DNA of 64,000 bases from Macrocystis pyrifera (GCA_031763025.1 JASSKH010000026.1:8420408-8484407), one strand, 5' to 3'; shown: positions 56,701 to 62,137, counted from the first letter of the stretch. The notes: generated by a model from the letters alone, not told the origin. Made by a program: numbers and translations.

Positions 56701-59700
56701 TTTTTAAGTGGCATTTGAGATATCTACGACATTTAGTTCAAGGAGCAGTCGGCCATCTTCATTGAACATACTTGCGCACGCATGACGTATTAACGCACGT
56801 ACGATACGAGTTTTAGTCTAAAAAGCAGTCGGCAAGTATGTGCTCGGAAGCTTGCCAGGAATCTGTCACCGTGAACGGAGCACGTAATACCTGGTACAGT
56901 AGTCTTCCCCGTGCAAGCCACAGACACGACGTTTCACCGTGACAGCTCGCACAGCAGTTCAAATTCGACCGACGGAACACGTACCGGGACGAAACAAAAG
57001 GAGTGACTACGAGTAAATACCTGGTTGGTATTATATAAAAATACGAGTACTACTGTAGTATATAAAATGCGTACAACAGCAGTTACTGCACACCACACGG
57101 CCGAGTAGATCAACACAATCACCACACTGAAACTCCGTGGGGACACCAAGACGAGAGCTTTGCTCGGAAGCTTACCAGGTATCTGTCACCATCAAGGGAG
57201 AGCTAGTCTCCCGGGTAAGACAGGGATAACTTTTTATCGTCACTGCAGAAGCTCTTACTTGGGTGCGAAGCGGGTCAGCTGCCCGCATTCGCCACAAATG
57301 CCGCCAGTACGACGTAAACAAACAGATGTTCCCAGCTACGCGTAGCTCTCGAGGGCAAGTGTCCAGAGGGAATCTGAATATGGGCTTCAACTCGCAACAC
57401 GCCCATACCTTGACGGCAGCGACTCGTGTCTTCGTCTTGGAAAGTCGCAGGTTGTGGCAGTTGAAGCACTTGGAGCGGAGGAGCTTGTACAAGGTCCCAA
57501 ACAGGAGAGGGTGGTAGACGGACACGGCCAGCTGAGAAACAACAAAACATCGACGCAAGCAACAGAGGCAGGGCGCGACAAAGAGACAATGCTAAGCAAA
57601 CGAATTGGTGCGCATCTATGTAGTATTCAGAGGTGCTTAATATATAGAGGAGGGAGAGCGTGAGGGCTGGCACTGACTGGCCAAACAAAAACCGATGTGC
57701 GAGGTCTAGGCTACTACCTGATAGGTTATCCAACCTGGTTCTAGATCGCTACGTACCAGTGATGGCACACGGTATACCCGGTATCTGCGTGGTATGCACG
57801 TGGCGCATACTCTTCGGCAGCAGGCTTATCATGCATCACACTCGTACTCTTGAGTGTGCATCGGCAATATACAGTCAAGTGCACCTGGTGTCGAGTCTTC
57901 GATAATCCAAGCAGCAGAAGGTACGGTCAAGTGCACTCAGTGTTTCTTCACTAATTCAAGCCGCAAAAGATGGATAAAAAATAAACTGACCAGAAATTAC
58001 TCGAGCGTGGGTGAACTTGTGTCGACGGAAATACAACAAAAACGGGAAGTGCAAAGCGTTCAACTAGAGGCTTGGACATCAATAGGGCAGCGTAAATGCT
58101 ATTCTCCCGACGTCCGATGCATACTTCCGAGATTGGGCATTCCATTTTAGTCATCGATTTCAGGCACGAGGTTTGTGTGTACGAAACTTCGACAGTTGCG
58201 GCGTACTCCTTGAAGTTGGGTGTACCCTCGCGCAAGAATCTCAAGGCAAACTAACCTGGCAAAAAACAAAATCACTCTCTGGCACCCTGGATCAGAAGTG
58301 TTACGAGTCATTCGAACAGCCTTCTACCTTTTAGAGGACGAGACGGGGAGGTCAGAGAACCGTCTCTCTTGGCTTTTGTTTACTGCTGTGGGTACTTGTG
58401 TGAAAATTGTCGTTTGTGTATGGGAAAGTGACCGGTAAAGCAGATGTAGCAGCAGCAGCCTACCCATTTTTCGGCAAAGCCCCTGCCGAACGTCGGCCCC
58501 CGCGACAAGCTCCATGGGCTTTCAAAAACAGTACAGTGGGGCAGGGGACGGACAGCGGGGAAGGGGAGTGGAATGCAGCGGTGTGCCCCTCACCTTACCT
58601 CGATGTGTCCGATATGCCCCGGGCAGTTCTTCTGGTCTTGGCCGCAGGTCTCGCACATCATCATTTTCTCCGTCGGTCCGAAAACAGGATCGTACAGGCC
58701 CCTGGTGTTCCGACCAAATTACAAACACACGGGATCGAGAGATGTCAATGATAAGAGCCTGTATTAACGAGGATTTTTCTTGTTGAAATGCGAAATTATG
58801 TTATTCGTTTGGTTTGATTTGCATCTGGTTGGTCGAAAAGTTAATCACCAAGCAGCCGTTTTGAACTGAAATTCGAAAAAATCGGAAAAAAAAAAAAACG
58901 AATTCAACGAGAAGCCTTTTGGGACTTCTTTTGCTCTTCGTGTGATTTGATTTGGGGAGTTGTCCAACTCGACGTGGCATGTTCCTAAAAAACCGAAGCA
59001 AGCCACGCAAGTCTGAGCCGTGTCGTCGACTGCTTCAGAGGTGAGATCCACCACTACCGAGAGGCAGGGCCACCGGGAGCAGCCGCAGCGCGAAGTCCGA
59101 AGGCCCCTAGCACAGAGTAGATCATCTGCGGCGCGTAAAGAAAATGCAAGGCGGTCACAAACCCAGTTTTTCATCCCTCGTTGCCTCGCAAACCACACGA
59201 GCAGGGACCAGGTGACTACTTCGCTCAGAAGTTCGATAGTTGTATCCCCGTCGCTGCTGCCTGCGTGGGCTACGGGGCTGCCTGCGCCAGCCACCTAAGA
59301 CATCCCAAGAGCGATAGCCTCTAAGGCGGTGCCGGCAGAAATCGGCCGCTGGCCGCGGCGTCCAGGGGAAGGCGTAGGCCGTCCCTCGCCTCGATGGTTT
59401 GCGCTCGGGTGTTCGTTGACCCTTGTGCGTTATTCGATTTTCTCAACAAAATACGCCATTCCTCGATTCAAGACCCGAAGCCATAGTTTCTGTTTTCACG
59501 AAATTCTTTTTAAATCTCATTTAGTCCTGTTCAGATAAAAAAAAACGTTGCTCGTTACATGCCCCAAGCGGTAACAGAAGGTGCCAACGGAGAAATAAAC
59601 GGGGCCAATGACAAAAGGGGTAGCAGAGGGTACACCGGTACGGAAGGCATGTATGTTCAAGCGGAGCTAGCGAGAAACAAGGGCAGAAGCGATTCAACCC

Positions 59701-60591
59701 GCACAGGTCTGCGTGCTGCTGAGTTGCAAGAGTTGACGGGCTCGCTGAGGATTGGCGTTCGGTTGGCCATGTGTAAGGTCTCAAAAATGCATCCATGAAG
59801 TTGGACAGGACTTGGGGTTTTTCCTATTAATAATCAAGTGAGGTTTGCTGCGCGAAAGCAATGATAACCATGATAGCCTCGGTAGCTCTTACAGAATCGA
59901 CGCAACTCGTCGAATGTCGGTTCACAGCCAGGAACCCTCAAAACAAAAACCAAGCATGTCACCATCTGTTGCGGAGAAAGTGCCCAGAAGGAGCACTTCG
60001 TCAAAGCCGAGACTGGTTCAGAAGCTCGGAAGTCTTGATTGGCGCTCTCGAATTGTGCGCTTGTTGCGTTTATTTTCACTCATGTTCGTACTTGGTTCGT
60101 ACGTTGTTTTTCAGCGCGCAGGCAGAATATGTAGGCTGGTGTTCGCTTTTAGTTGAGTGGCTGCGAAAGCCCCAAAAGATACTGCTGTGCAAAAGTGCAG
60201 GATGGACGACGGCAGCGAAGCAACGCCAGCGCGAACAAGAGCGGCATCAACCTGCAAGCAATCCTTGGGCGCGCCGCGAGCCGAACAAGCGCACACTTGA
60301 CTATACATGGGACAAACAGCTCCTTCAACATCAGTGGACGCCTGCACACGACGAAAACTCGCAACATGCGAGACTCGAGTGGCTCTCACACAACGTGTCC
60401 CCCGATGCTGGAATATATGGATCCCCTCGTCATGATGTATCCTCTCACCCGGGCAGTGGATTGTTGAGCGTATCGAACGTGACGGGCGATGTTATGCGCT
60501 TGACGCTGAGCTTCCGGATCTCGTCGTCCGTGAAGAAGCCGAACCCGATCTCCTCCACCGCATGGCGGATCACAGTTCTATCGTGCGACAT
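25765..60591 (-). CDS. POLR1A: DNA-directed RNA polymerase I largest subunit, split gene with at least 35 exons
   Basis: This is the catalytic subunit of nucleolar RNA polymerase I, which makes the large rRNA precursor. Exons were placed by family motifs, AG acceptors, GT (one GC) donors and phase agreement. They total 5,684 nt, near 1,895 codons, somewhat longer than the yeast (1,664) and human (1,720) subunits. Landmarks in order: N-terminal zinc sites, switch/rudder block [18 protein letters not shown], catalytic NADFDGDE, bridge helix, trigger loop [15 protein letters not shown], an acidic insert, and a C-terminal block with [15 protein letters not shown] and [11 protein letters not shown]. 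The acidic insert and C-terminus separate it from Pol II and Pol III subunits, and there is no heptad CTD. The ATG at 60,591 is the first in-frame Met after an upstream TAG. Introns average about 0.86 kb; intron 3 is the longest (3.8 kb). Weak points: the exon 19-20 phase mismatch and a proposed 71-nt intron 7. Confidence 0.95.
26825..27032 (-). CDS. POLR1A: POLR1A exon 34
   Basis: [20 protein letters not shown], then [17 protein letters not shown] and [11 protein letters not shown] (family: 'l-TeG-n------------ld---'). Acceptor ATTTACAG, donor AAG|GTGCGC. Confidence 0.95.
27388..27671 (-). CDS. POLR1A: POLR1A exon 33, acidic insert part 3
   Basis: [20 protein letters not shown], an Asp/Gly-rich stretch, then [11 protein letters not shown], which matches the family strand resuming after the insert ('--vtvklP'). 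Acceptor TTTTGTAG, donor GCAAG|GTGGGC. Confidence 0.9.
28215..28427 (+). repeat. Intronic repeat family B, copy 1 (intron 32)
   Basis: About 213 bp from AAATATGCCGCCGCTTTCCC to CCACCACCTGAGAATTTTTTCAGC, matching 33,583-33,794 and 38,300-38,510 in the same orientation. Shared blocks include TTCCCATGGGGCTCAACCAC and TGATCTTGCTGTGCGAATGA. No ORF is conserved. Confidence 0.85.
28626..28721 (-). CDS. POLR1A: POLR1A exon 32, acidic insert part 2
   Basis: [20 protein letters not shown] and [12 protein letters not shown]. Acceptor CTGTCAG, donor AAG|GTGAGT, phase 0 at both ends. Confidence 0.88.
28880..28963 (+). repeat. Uninterrupted poly(G) tract of 84
   Basis: Eighty-four G with no interruption on the plus strand inside Pol I intron 31. 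The pre-mRNA would carry poly(C). Poly-Gly and poly-Pro ORFs here are artefacts. Confidence 0.95.
29823..29937 (-). CDS. POLR1A: POLR1A exon 31, acidic insert part 1
   Basis: [20 protein letters not shown] and [13 protein letters not shown]. Low complexity but in phase on both sides. Pol I largest subunits carry an acidic insert here that can occupy the DNA cleft. Confidence 0.88.
30336..30537 (+). repeat. Intronic repeat family C, copy 1 (intron 30)
   Basis: About 205 bp sharing AGTGGGATAATGAAGGCCGC, GGGGCCGCGGCCCTCCAGCA, GCACGGAACTTTCGCATAAA and CAGGCCCTCAGATA with 31,881-32,083, same orientation. Confidence 0.85.
30970..31097 (-). CDS. POLR1A: POLR1A exon 30
   Basis: [20 protein letters not shown] and [13 protein letters not shown]. 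The exon corresponds to the helix with 'F---L-----' ahead of the acidic insert. Phase 2 donor CCTAG|GTACGC. Confidence 0.92.
31608..31694 (-). CDS. POLR1A: POLR1A exon 29
   Basis: [20 protein letters not shown] and QAFGIDFKT. It fits the 'y-v-l-f-P---y' strand before the jaw. The donor is ACG|GTAAGT. Confidence 0.92.
31881..32083 (+). repeat. Intronic repeat family C, copy 2 (intron 28)
   Basis: Same element as 30,336-30,537, with a few substitutions and small indels. The two copies lie 1.3 kb apart in different introns of the same gene. Confidence 0.85.
32395..32544 (-). CDS. POLR1A: POLR1A exon 28
   Basis: [20 protein letters not shown] and a Leu/Arg-rich helix, then [14 protein letters not shown]. 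'TP-m-vPl' after the trigger-loop region is typical of this subunit. Fifty codons, phase 0. Confidence 0.93.
32830..33184 (-). CDS. POLR1A: POLR1A exon 27, trigger loop
   Basis: [20 protein letters not shown], then [20 protein letters not shown] and [18 protein letters not shown] with [10 protein letters not shown]. This is the trigger loop and adjoining helices that close on the incoming nucleotide. The donor is AAG|GTGTGT. Confidence 0.99.
33583..33794 (+). repeat. Intronic repeat family B, copy 2 (intron 26)
   Basis: Same element as 28,215-28,427, same orientation, well over 80% identical by eye. Confidence 0.85.
34028..34119 (+). repeat. Dispersed repeat family E, copy 1 (intron 26)
   Basis: CCCTCAGAAACACAGGTGTC and TAAACAGAAATTCAGTGGTT, ending ATCGTCACCGGG, recur at about 38,682-38,775. 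A partial copy is at 37,315-37,370. Same orientation in all. Confidence 0.7.
34250..34463. repeat. MITE-like inverted-repeat elements, clustered (intron 26)
   Basis: TTACGGGGGTCCATAGTTAA occurs twice forward (34,251 and 34,320), and its complement occurs twice afterwards (about 34,400 and 34,440). Between them is ACCTATGGTATACAT and an AT-rich core. The arrangement is a tandem or nested set of elements with terminal inverted repeats beginning TTACGGGGGTCC. Confidence 0.75.
34930..35145 (-). CDS. POLR1A: POLR1A exon 26
   Basis: [20 protein letters not shown], an acidic then basic low-complexity segment, and [14 protein letters not shown]. Both junctions agree in phase (AG|G for Arg; GG|G for Gly). 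The donor is GGG|GTGAGT. Confidence 0.88.
35700..35965 (+). repeat. Direct repeat pair (intron 25)
   Basis: Two related segments (about 35,700-35,810 and 35,868-35,965) share CAGCT-CCGTCA, TGTCTGCCTC and AACACAATTTTCGG-GAGTCGG. Confidence 0.5.
36322..36687 (-). CDS. POLR1A: POLR1A exon 25
   Basis: [20 protein letters not shown], an Ala-rich helical region, then [18 protein letters not shown] and KKTALYSVR. The longest internal exon (366 nt). Phases agree on both sides; sequence is less conserved than its neighbours, as usual for this foot/jaw-proximal region. Confidence 0.88.
36847..36935 (-). CDS. POLR1A: POLR1A exon 24
   Basis: [20 protein letters not shown] and EDGIDTVQT, matching '[18 protein letters not shown]'. 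The donor is CCAA|GTGAGT, phase 2. Confidence 0.98.
37682..37795 (-). CDS. POLR1A: POLR1A exon 23, bridge helix
   Basis: [20 protein letters not shown] and [18 protein letters not shown], the near-invariant bridge helix that spans the cleft and moves during translocation. Thirty-eight codons, phase 0, acceptor CCTTGAAG. Confidence 0.99.
38300..38510 (+). repeat. Intronic repeat family B, copy 3 (intron 22)
   Basis: Same element as 28,215-28,427 and 33,583-33,794. All three sit in Pol I introns in the same orientation, antisense to the gene. Confidence 0.85.
38682..38775 (+). repeat. Dispersed repeat family E, copy 2 (intron 22)
   Basis: Matches 34,028-34,119: the shared CCCTCAGAAACACAGGTGTC is followed by ATATCCACACGT, TAAACAGAAATTCGGTGGTT and TATCGTCACCGGG. 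Confidence 0.7.
38917..39069 (-). CDS. POLR1A: POLR1A exon 22
   Basis: [20 protein letters not shown] and [20 protein letters not shown], then FLTGIRPQ. The join [12 protein letters not shown] matches the family exactly. Acceptor GATGACAG, donor CAG|GTGTGA. Confidence 0.97.
39384..39555 (-). CDS. POLR1A: POLR1A exon 21
   Basis: [20 protein letters not shown], then [17 protein letters not shown] and [18 protein letters not shown]. This is the conserved 'lMv-sGAKGS-vN--Q' block of the funnel. The donor is CAG|GTGAAG. Confidence 0.98.
39930..40129 (-). CDS. POLR1A: POLR1A exon 20 (3' part secure, 5' edge uncertain)
   Basis: [20 protein letters not shown] and a Gly/Glu-rich stretch ending [19 protein letters not shown]. 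The donor GGAAG|GTGAGA (phase 2) joins correctly to exon 21. The acceptor CTGCAG at 40,130 is chosen from sequence alone and conflicts with exon 19 phase. Confidence 0.65.
40564..40634 (-). CDS. POLR1A: POLR1A exon 19 (probable)
   Basis: Seventy-one nucleotides coding [20 protein letters not shown] and [17 protein letters not shown] agrees in phase with exon 18. The donor ACCGG|GTGAAC ends in phase 2, but exon 20 as placed begins in phase 0. Either a small exon lies between 40,563 and 40,130 or one boundary is wrong. Confidence 0.65.
40952..41067. repeat. MITE-like element, single complete copy (intron 18)
   Basis: About 116 bp, starting TTACGGGGGTCCATAGTAAA and ending ATTAACTACGTACCCCTGTAA, with an AT-rich interior. 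Flanking TAT/ATA is compatible with a TA target duplication, which would suggest a Tc1/mariner-type (Stowaway-like) origin. No transposase is present. Confidence 0.7.
41290..41403 (-). CDS. POLR1A: POLR1A exon 18
   Basis: [20 protein letters not shown] and [18 protein letters not shown], fitting 'L-RlfT-yLq--GfTcGieDL'. Acceptor GTTTCAG, donor AAG|GTGCGA. Confidence 0.96.
41559..41745 (+). repeat. Poly(G) tract of 187 with three T interruptions
   Basis: Plus-strand G run in Pol I intron 17, broken only by T at 41,627, 41,641 and 41,649. It adjoins a copy of the poly(C)-ended dispersed repeat, whose homopolymer edge faces this tract. Confidence 0.95.
41746..42235 (-). repeat. Dispersed repeat ending in poly(C), copy 2 (intron 17)
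   Basis: Inverted match to 10,960-11,428. On the minus strand its 3' edge runs directly into the 187-base homopolymer, as copy 1 runs into its C run. This suggests the homopolymer is a feature of the element's end. Confidence 0.6.
42344..42370 (+). repeat. Poly(C) run of 27
   Basis: Twenty-seven C on the plus strand in intron 17, about 600 bp from the long poly(G) and of opposite strand sense. Confidence 0.9.
42429..42527 (-). CDS. POLR1A: POLR1A exon 17
   Basis: [20 protein letters not shown] and [13 protein letters not shown], the 'GvlDK--fG-t-yGLvH' block. Thirty-three codons, phase 0, donor ACG|GTGAGA. Confidence 0.97.
43061..43201 (-). CDS. POLR1A: POLR1A exon 16
   Basis: [20 protein letters not shown] and [15 protein letters not shown], matching 'v-ireGELL-GvldK'. 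Acceptor GGTCATTAG, donor CAG|GTGCGT. Confidence 0.97.
43427..43470. repeat. Single copy of the 12.75-kb hairpin repeat (intron 15)
   Basis: AGATTGGGTAGGTTGTAACC followed by TTTAGCCGGTTGCCCAACG resembles the units at 12,747-12,966, with the same TTGGG/CCCAA ends. Confidence 0.5.
43722..43871 (-). CDS. POLR1A: POLR1A exon 15
   Basis: [20 protein letters not shown], a loop, and [16 protein letters not shown] (family: 'PaIlkP--lWTGKQ'). Fifty codons, phase 0, donor CAG|GTGCCA. Confidence 0.97.
44395..44526 (-). CDS. POLR1A: POLR1A exon 14
   Basis: [20 protein letters not shown] and [20 protein letters not shown], the pore/funnel start with the conserved 'P--G-Pl-GLIQDH'. Acceptor CGCCGCAG, donor AAG|GTGCGG. 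Confidence 0.98.
45737..45931 (-). CDS. POLR1A: POLR1A exon 13, catalytic magnesium loop
   Basis: [20 protein letters not shown], then the invariant [16 protein letters not shown]. The three Asp of NADFDGD hold the catalytic Mg2+. Sixty-five codons, phase 0 at both ends, donor CAG|GTGCGT. Confidence 0.99.
46366..46475 (-). CDS. POLR1A: POLR1A exon 12
   Basis: [20 protein letters not shown] and [16 protein letters not shown]. The phase-1 join restores PGANFVED. Acceptor CTTTTCAG, donor AAG|GTGCGC. Confidence 0.93.
46890..47109 (-). CDS. POLR1A: POLR1A exon 11
   Basis: [20 protein letters not shown], then [20 protein letters not shown] and [15 protein letters not shown]. This is one of the most conserved blocks, lining the active-site cleft. 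The donor is CCAG|GTGAGA, phase 1. Confidence 0.98.
47382..47484 (-). CDS. POLR1A: POLR1A exon 10, followed by a GC donor
   Basis: [20 protein letters not shown] and [13 protein letters not shown]. The next exon starts VLEKKEGLF, and the family join GIRQ|ILEKKEG fixes the exon end at CAG|GCAAGT, a GC-AG intron with an otherwise strong donor. The nearest GT would shift the frame. Confidence 0.93.
49041..49102 (-). CDS. POLR1A: POLR1A exon 9
   Basis: Sixty-two nucleotides, [20 protein letters not shown]. It fits the helix after the dock motif. Acceptor GCCCCAG, donor CCAG|GTATGT, phase 2. Confidence 0.85.
49523..49884 (-). CDS. POLR1A: POLR1A exon 8
   Basis: Codes for [20 protein letters not shown], a Ser/Gly-rich loop, then [19 protein letters not shown] and [15 protein letters not shown], the 'vPP-R-RP' dock motif of largest subunits. 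The donor is AAG|GTGCGT. Confidence 0.93.
49956..50058 (-). CDS. POLR1A: POLR1A exon 7, acidic loop
   Basis: Thirty-four codons plus one base, strongly acidic ([20 protein letters not shown]). The next conserved block is in another frame. A 71-nt intron from GTGACG (49,955) to CCCCCAG (49,885) restores the frame; a 56-nt intron ending GGAGCAG would too. An assembly indel is the alternative. Confidence 0.6.
50453..50521 (-). CDS. POLR1A: POLR1A exon 6
   Basis: A 69-nt exon, 23 codons, [14 protein letters not shown] and TEIASAVQ. Acceptor TTGCTCAG, donor CAG|GTGAGC, phase 0 at both ends. The family is poorly conserved here, so support is splice sites plus reading frame. Confidence 0.75.
50641..50870. 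repeat. Short tandem and inverted repeats (intron 5)
   Basis: TACCTGCGGAAT(T/C)(A/G)GGTTT and GCCGCGA-CGG-A-GCGG-A phrases recur in both orientations about every 60 bp, together with AGCAGGCGGGA and its complement TCCCGCCTGCT. The block can fold extensively. Confidence 0.5.
51591..51680 (+). repeat. Direct repeat F, copy 1 (intron 5)
   Basis: TCTTCGCTCGGAAGGAAGGC through ACGACTCGTCATTGCG. About 85 bp, repeated at 52,012-52,097. Confidence 0.75.
52012..52097 (+). repeat. Direct repeat F, copy 2 (intron 5)
   Basis: Same segment as 51,591-51,680, same orientation, sharing GCTCGGAAGGAAGGCAGCAT, CGAAACCTCGGAATACAC and ACGACTCGTCATCGCG. Confidence 0.75.
52303..52414 (-). CDS. POLR1A: POLR1A exon 5, second zinc site
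   Basis: [20 protein letters not shown] followed by [17 protein letters not shown]. The CxxC pair completes the clamp zinc site begun in exon 3. Acceptor CTCACAG, donor CAG|GTCAGT. Confidence 0.95.
53462..53601 (-). CDS. POLR1A: POLR1A exon 4
   Basis: Codes for [20 protein letters not shown] and an acidic continuation. The exon 3-4 join VAAVK|LMLVDAG matches the family 'aCKLrLL--G' helix. The donor is AAA|GTGCGT, phase 2. Confidence 0.88.
53891..53990 (+). repeat. Hairpin repeat R1, copy 1 (intron 3)
   Basis: A unit of about 100 bp with GCTCGGAAGCTTACCAGGTA, TCTGTCACC, an inner palindrome GGGAGAGCTAGTCTCCC (here GGAAGAGCTAGTCTCCC), then GGGTAAGACAGGGATAACTT and TTTATCGTCATTGCGTC. The outer parts (GGTATCTGTC and GACAGGGATAAC) also pair, giving a longer imperfect hairpin. 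Confidence 0.85.
54104..54203 (+). repeat. Hairpin repeat R1, copy 2 (intron 3)
   Basis: Full-length unit with an intact GGGAGAGCTAGTCTCCC palindrome. Confidence 0.85.
54349..54446 (+). repeat. Hairpin repeat R1, copy 3 (intron 3)
   Basis: Full-length unit. The inner stem is GGAGA/TCTCC with a shorter loop (GTAG), so base pairing persists despite a deletion. Confidence 0.85.
54552..54645 (+). repeat. Hairpin repeat R1, copy 4 (intron 3)
   Basis: Diverged unit with CAGGTACATGTATGTCACC and a GGGAGA/TTTCCC stem (one G-T wobble). Confidence 0.8.
55101..55200 (+). repeat. Hairpin repeat R1, copy 5 (intron 3)
   Basis: Full-length unit. The loop changes to AACTGG but the GGGAGA/TCTCCC stem is kept. 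Confidence 0.85.
55522..55762 (+). repeat. Direct repeat pair of about 80 bp (intron 3)
   Basis: Copies at 55,522-55,603 and 55,683-55,762 share ACTAACTT-ACAGGCCAACC, CTTGCAAGC and AATGAAGCG-AGAC. Confidence 0.65.
56304..56407 (-). ncRNA. Long imperfect hairpin in intron 3, miRNA-precursor-like
   Basis: Arms of about 43 nt (56,304-56,346 and 56,365-56,407) are complementary over nearly their whole length, with TATTATCCCAGC facing GCTGGGATAATA, an 18-nt loop, and outer blocks GGCTCGGACG and CGTCCGAGC. Size and shape match pre-miRNA hairpins. The stem forms on either strand; the minus strand is the transcribed one. A small inverted-repeat transposon is the main alternative. Confidence 0.4.
56583..56681 (+). 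repeat. Hairpin repeat R1, copy 6 (intron 3)
   Basis: Full-length unit with a weakened inner stem (GTGAGAGCTAGGCTCCC). Confidence 0.85.
56841..56890 (+). repeat. Hairpin repeat R1, copy 7, truncated (intron 3)
   Basis: Only the first half is recognisable: TGCTCGGAAGCTTGCCAGGA, then ATCTGTCACCGTGAACGGAG. Confidence 0.7.
57161..57246 (+). repeat. Hairpin repeat R1, copy 8 (intron 3)
   Basis: Unit with an intact palindrome, about 160 bp downstream of exon 3 in the direction of transcription. All eight copies are in the same intron and orientation. Confidence 0.85.
57409..57531 (-). CDS. POLR1A: POLR1A exon 3
   Basis: Forty-one codons: [19 protein letters not shown], then [14 protein letters not shown] with the first half of the second zinc site (CFNC). 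Acceptor TTCTCAG, donor AAG|GTATGG. Confidence 0.95.
58599..58701 (-). CDS. POLR1A: POLR1A exon 2, first zinc site
   Basis: Completes the split Gly and continues [28 protein letters not shown] carries the zinc ligands C-x2-C-x6-C-x2-H of the clamp. Acceptor ACACCAG, donor GAG|GTAAGG, phase 0. Confidence 0.97.
60449..60591 (-). CDS. POLR1A: POLR1A exon 1
   Basis: Forty-seven codons plus two bases. Contains [19 protein letters not shown], the universal start of RNA polymerase largest subunits, and [14 protein letters not shown]. The donor is CCCGG|GTGAGA (phase 2). Confidence 0.95.
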
Positions 60592-61089
60592 GCCACCAAA
60601 TGGGTTCTACTGTAGTGCTGCTGCTGCTGTTCCGCCTCGTTCACCAACGCACTGAGCCAAGCACGCCGGATCCCACTTGACGGCGGCGTCGAAAGCAACG
60701 ATTGATGAGCAGTGTGTGATCAATCAGCGGTCGCGGCGCGGCCGCCAGCACTGCGTGCCACGCTTGATATTGACTCTGGGCTCTGAGGGGTGGGGTGTAG
60801 AAAAGTGAAAATGGAAGCGATGGGAGTTGTAGTGACATGCAAAGCCACACCACAAAAGGGACCGGGGAAAACCAGCATTTTTTTGTTTTTCGTTTATCTT
60901 GGATCTCTCTTCTCTAGATTTGCAGCCCCCACTCAGTGCGTGTGGGGCCGAAACACACAAGGACACTCCATCAGCAGCGTCCTTGGTATATCCTATCCTT
61001 CATCGCTACCGTAGAATACCAAGTCTAGTCGTTATCGTGATTGAAGCGGTCTATCGGCGAGAAGACGTAGATGACAGGAGCGAAGCAGA
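60592..61089. promoter_or_regulatory. Probable Pol I gene upstream region
   Basis: This interval separates the Pol I start codon from the plus-strand ORF at 61,090 and should hold the Pol I 5' UTR and promoter, perhaps shared with a divergent gene. I see no TATA box or other element that I can assign. A GCAGCAGCAGCAG-type run on the minus strand lies about 30 bp before the ATG. Confidence 0.3.
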
Positions 61090-61431
61090 ATGCATGCCAG
61101 ATTATGGACGTTCAACGATATCAAGGACGCGACCGCTCGACACGAGCTCTACCGCAACTCCAACAACCCCATCAGGCACTACTTTTACGGAGTTGCCCTC
61201 GAGATGTCGGGGCAGGCCGATGACGCAGACGAAAAGTATGTTGCATTTCGCGCCGAAGTGAAAAATAAGTTTGGCGATCTCGGGAGCGGGGCGGCGCACT
61301 ACTCGGCAGAGGCTGCGACGCTGAGCAACGGCGGCGACGAGCGCACTTCAGAGCACTACGCAAACATGGCAAGGATCTTAAAAGGACCTGACCCTGGTTC
61401 CGGCAGAGCAAAGATATGTGCGTTGATGTAA
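61090..61431 (+). CDS. Hypothetical protein, possibly the last exon of a plus-strand gene
   Basis: A 113-codon ORF with high G/C at third positions and balanced composition, unlike the repeat-derived ORFs around it. It reads WTFNDIKDATARHELYRNSN, RHYFYGVALEMSGQADDADE and FRAEVKNKFGDLGSGAAHYS. An AG acceptor-like site (GCATGCCAG, ending near 61,100) lies at its start, so it may begin upstream in another exon. AATAAA occurs at about 61,510, 80 bp past the stop, a plausible poly(A) signal. I do not recognise a domain; the middle part is helical and could be TPR-like. It is divergent to the Pol I gene. Confidence 0.45.
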   Translation: MHARLWTFNDIKDATARHELYRNSNNPIRHYFYGVALEMSGQADDADEKYVAFRAEVKNKFGDLGSGAAHYSAEAATLSNGGDERTSEHYANMARILKGPDPGSGRAKICALM

Positions 61432-62137
61432 AAGGCGCGCGGTGTATGTATAGCATCAGGGTCGACCAGTCGTTGTGCCTACTGCAATACGAGTGTATAG
61501 CTTGGTGCTAATAAATGAAGAAGAACGATACCAGAGGTACGACGCACGTGAACCAGGTACCTGGTATGTACTGTACGTAAATGCGCTGTATGCATGGGAC
61601 GCAGGTAGGTGTGCGTATACAGCGAACACAACAGCAGTGTCAGGTACGGTCTCACCAGCCGTCTAGTGAGGGCGCGCAGCAGTATGAGTGGGTGGCAACA
61701 TACTGCGCACGTATCGGAGATATTTTGTGAATTAATGCGGTTCCGGTTTACACCCCCTACGTACATCATGGACAGGGTGGGCTGCTTCTCGTTTGGCCAG
61801 TAGTGATGTAAAGTAATCGTCGATTTTCCTCGACATTTTCTCCTTCCCGAACGTACTGAAGATCGCCTTGGTTGGGCTTATTAACGAGAATACTGTTGTA
61901 ACATGGCGTCGTACGTTAATTCGTATATAGTTTGGGATCAATGAGACCTCCTGCTGCGACCAGCCGGAGACTCTCACCCAGGGTTACTACTCCCGCCTTG
62001 ATTGTCTGGCAATCAACGCGGCACCTCGTCGCAAGAGTAGGTACCCCGGTAAAATACCCCGGTAAAATAAACACTAACAAAACTGATGTCGTTGTCGACG
62101 GTACACCTCCCTACCAACGAGGGGCGGGCGCGATGGT
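61432..62137. other. Non-coding downstream stretch
   Basis: Contains the candidate poly(A) signal near 61,510 and the first copy of a 64-bp direct repeat (61,896-61,960: GTAACATGGCGTCGTACGTT followed by AATTCGTATATAGTTTGGGA), whose second copy is at 62,306-62,371. No gene is seen. Confidence 0.4.

Noticed and set aside
57251..57320. [19 protein letters not shown] segment after exon 3, considered as a zinc-site exon
   Set aside because: The true second zinc-site half is exon 5 at 52,303-52,414. This segment lacks phase agreement and family match beyond the Cys pair.
59861..60655. 264-codon plus-strand ORF
   Set aside because: It runs antisense through Pol I exon 1, shows no domain, and its composition is that of non-coding sequence.
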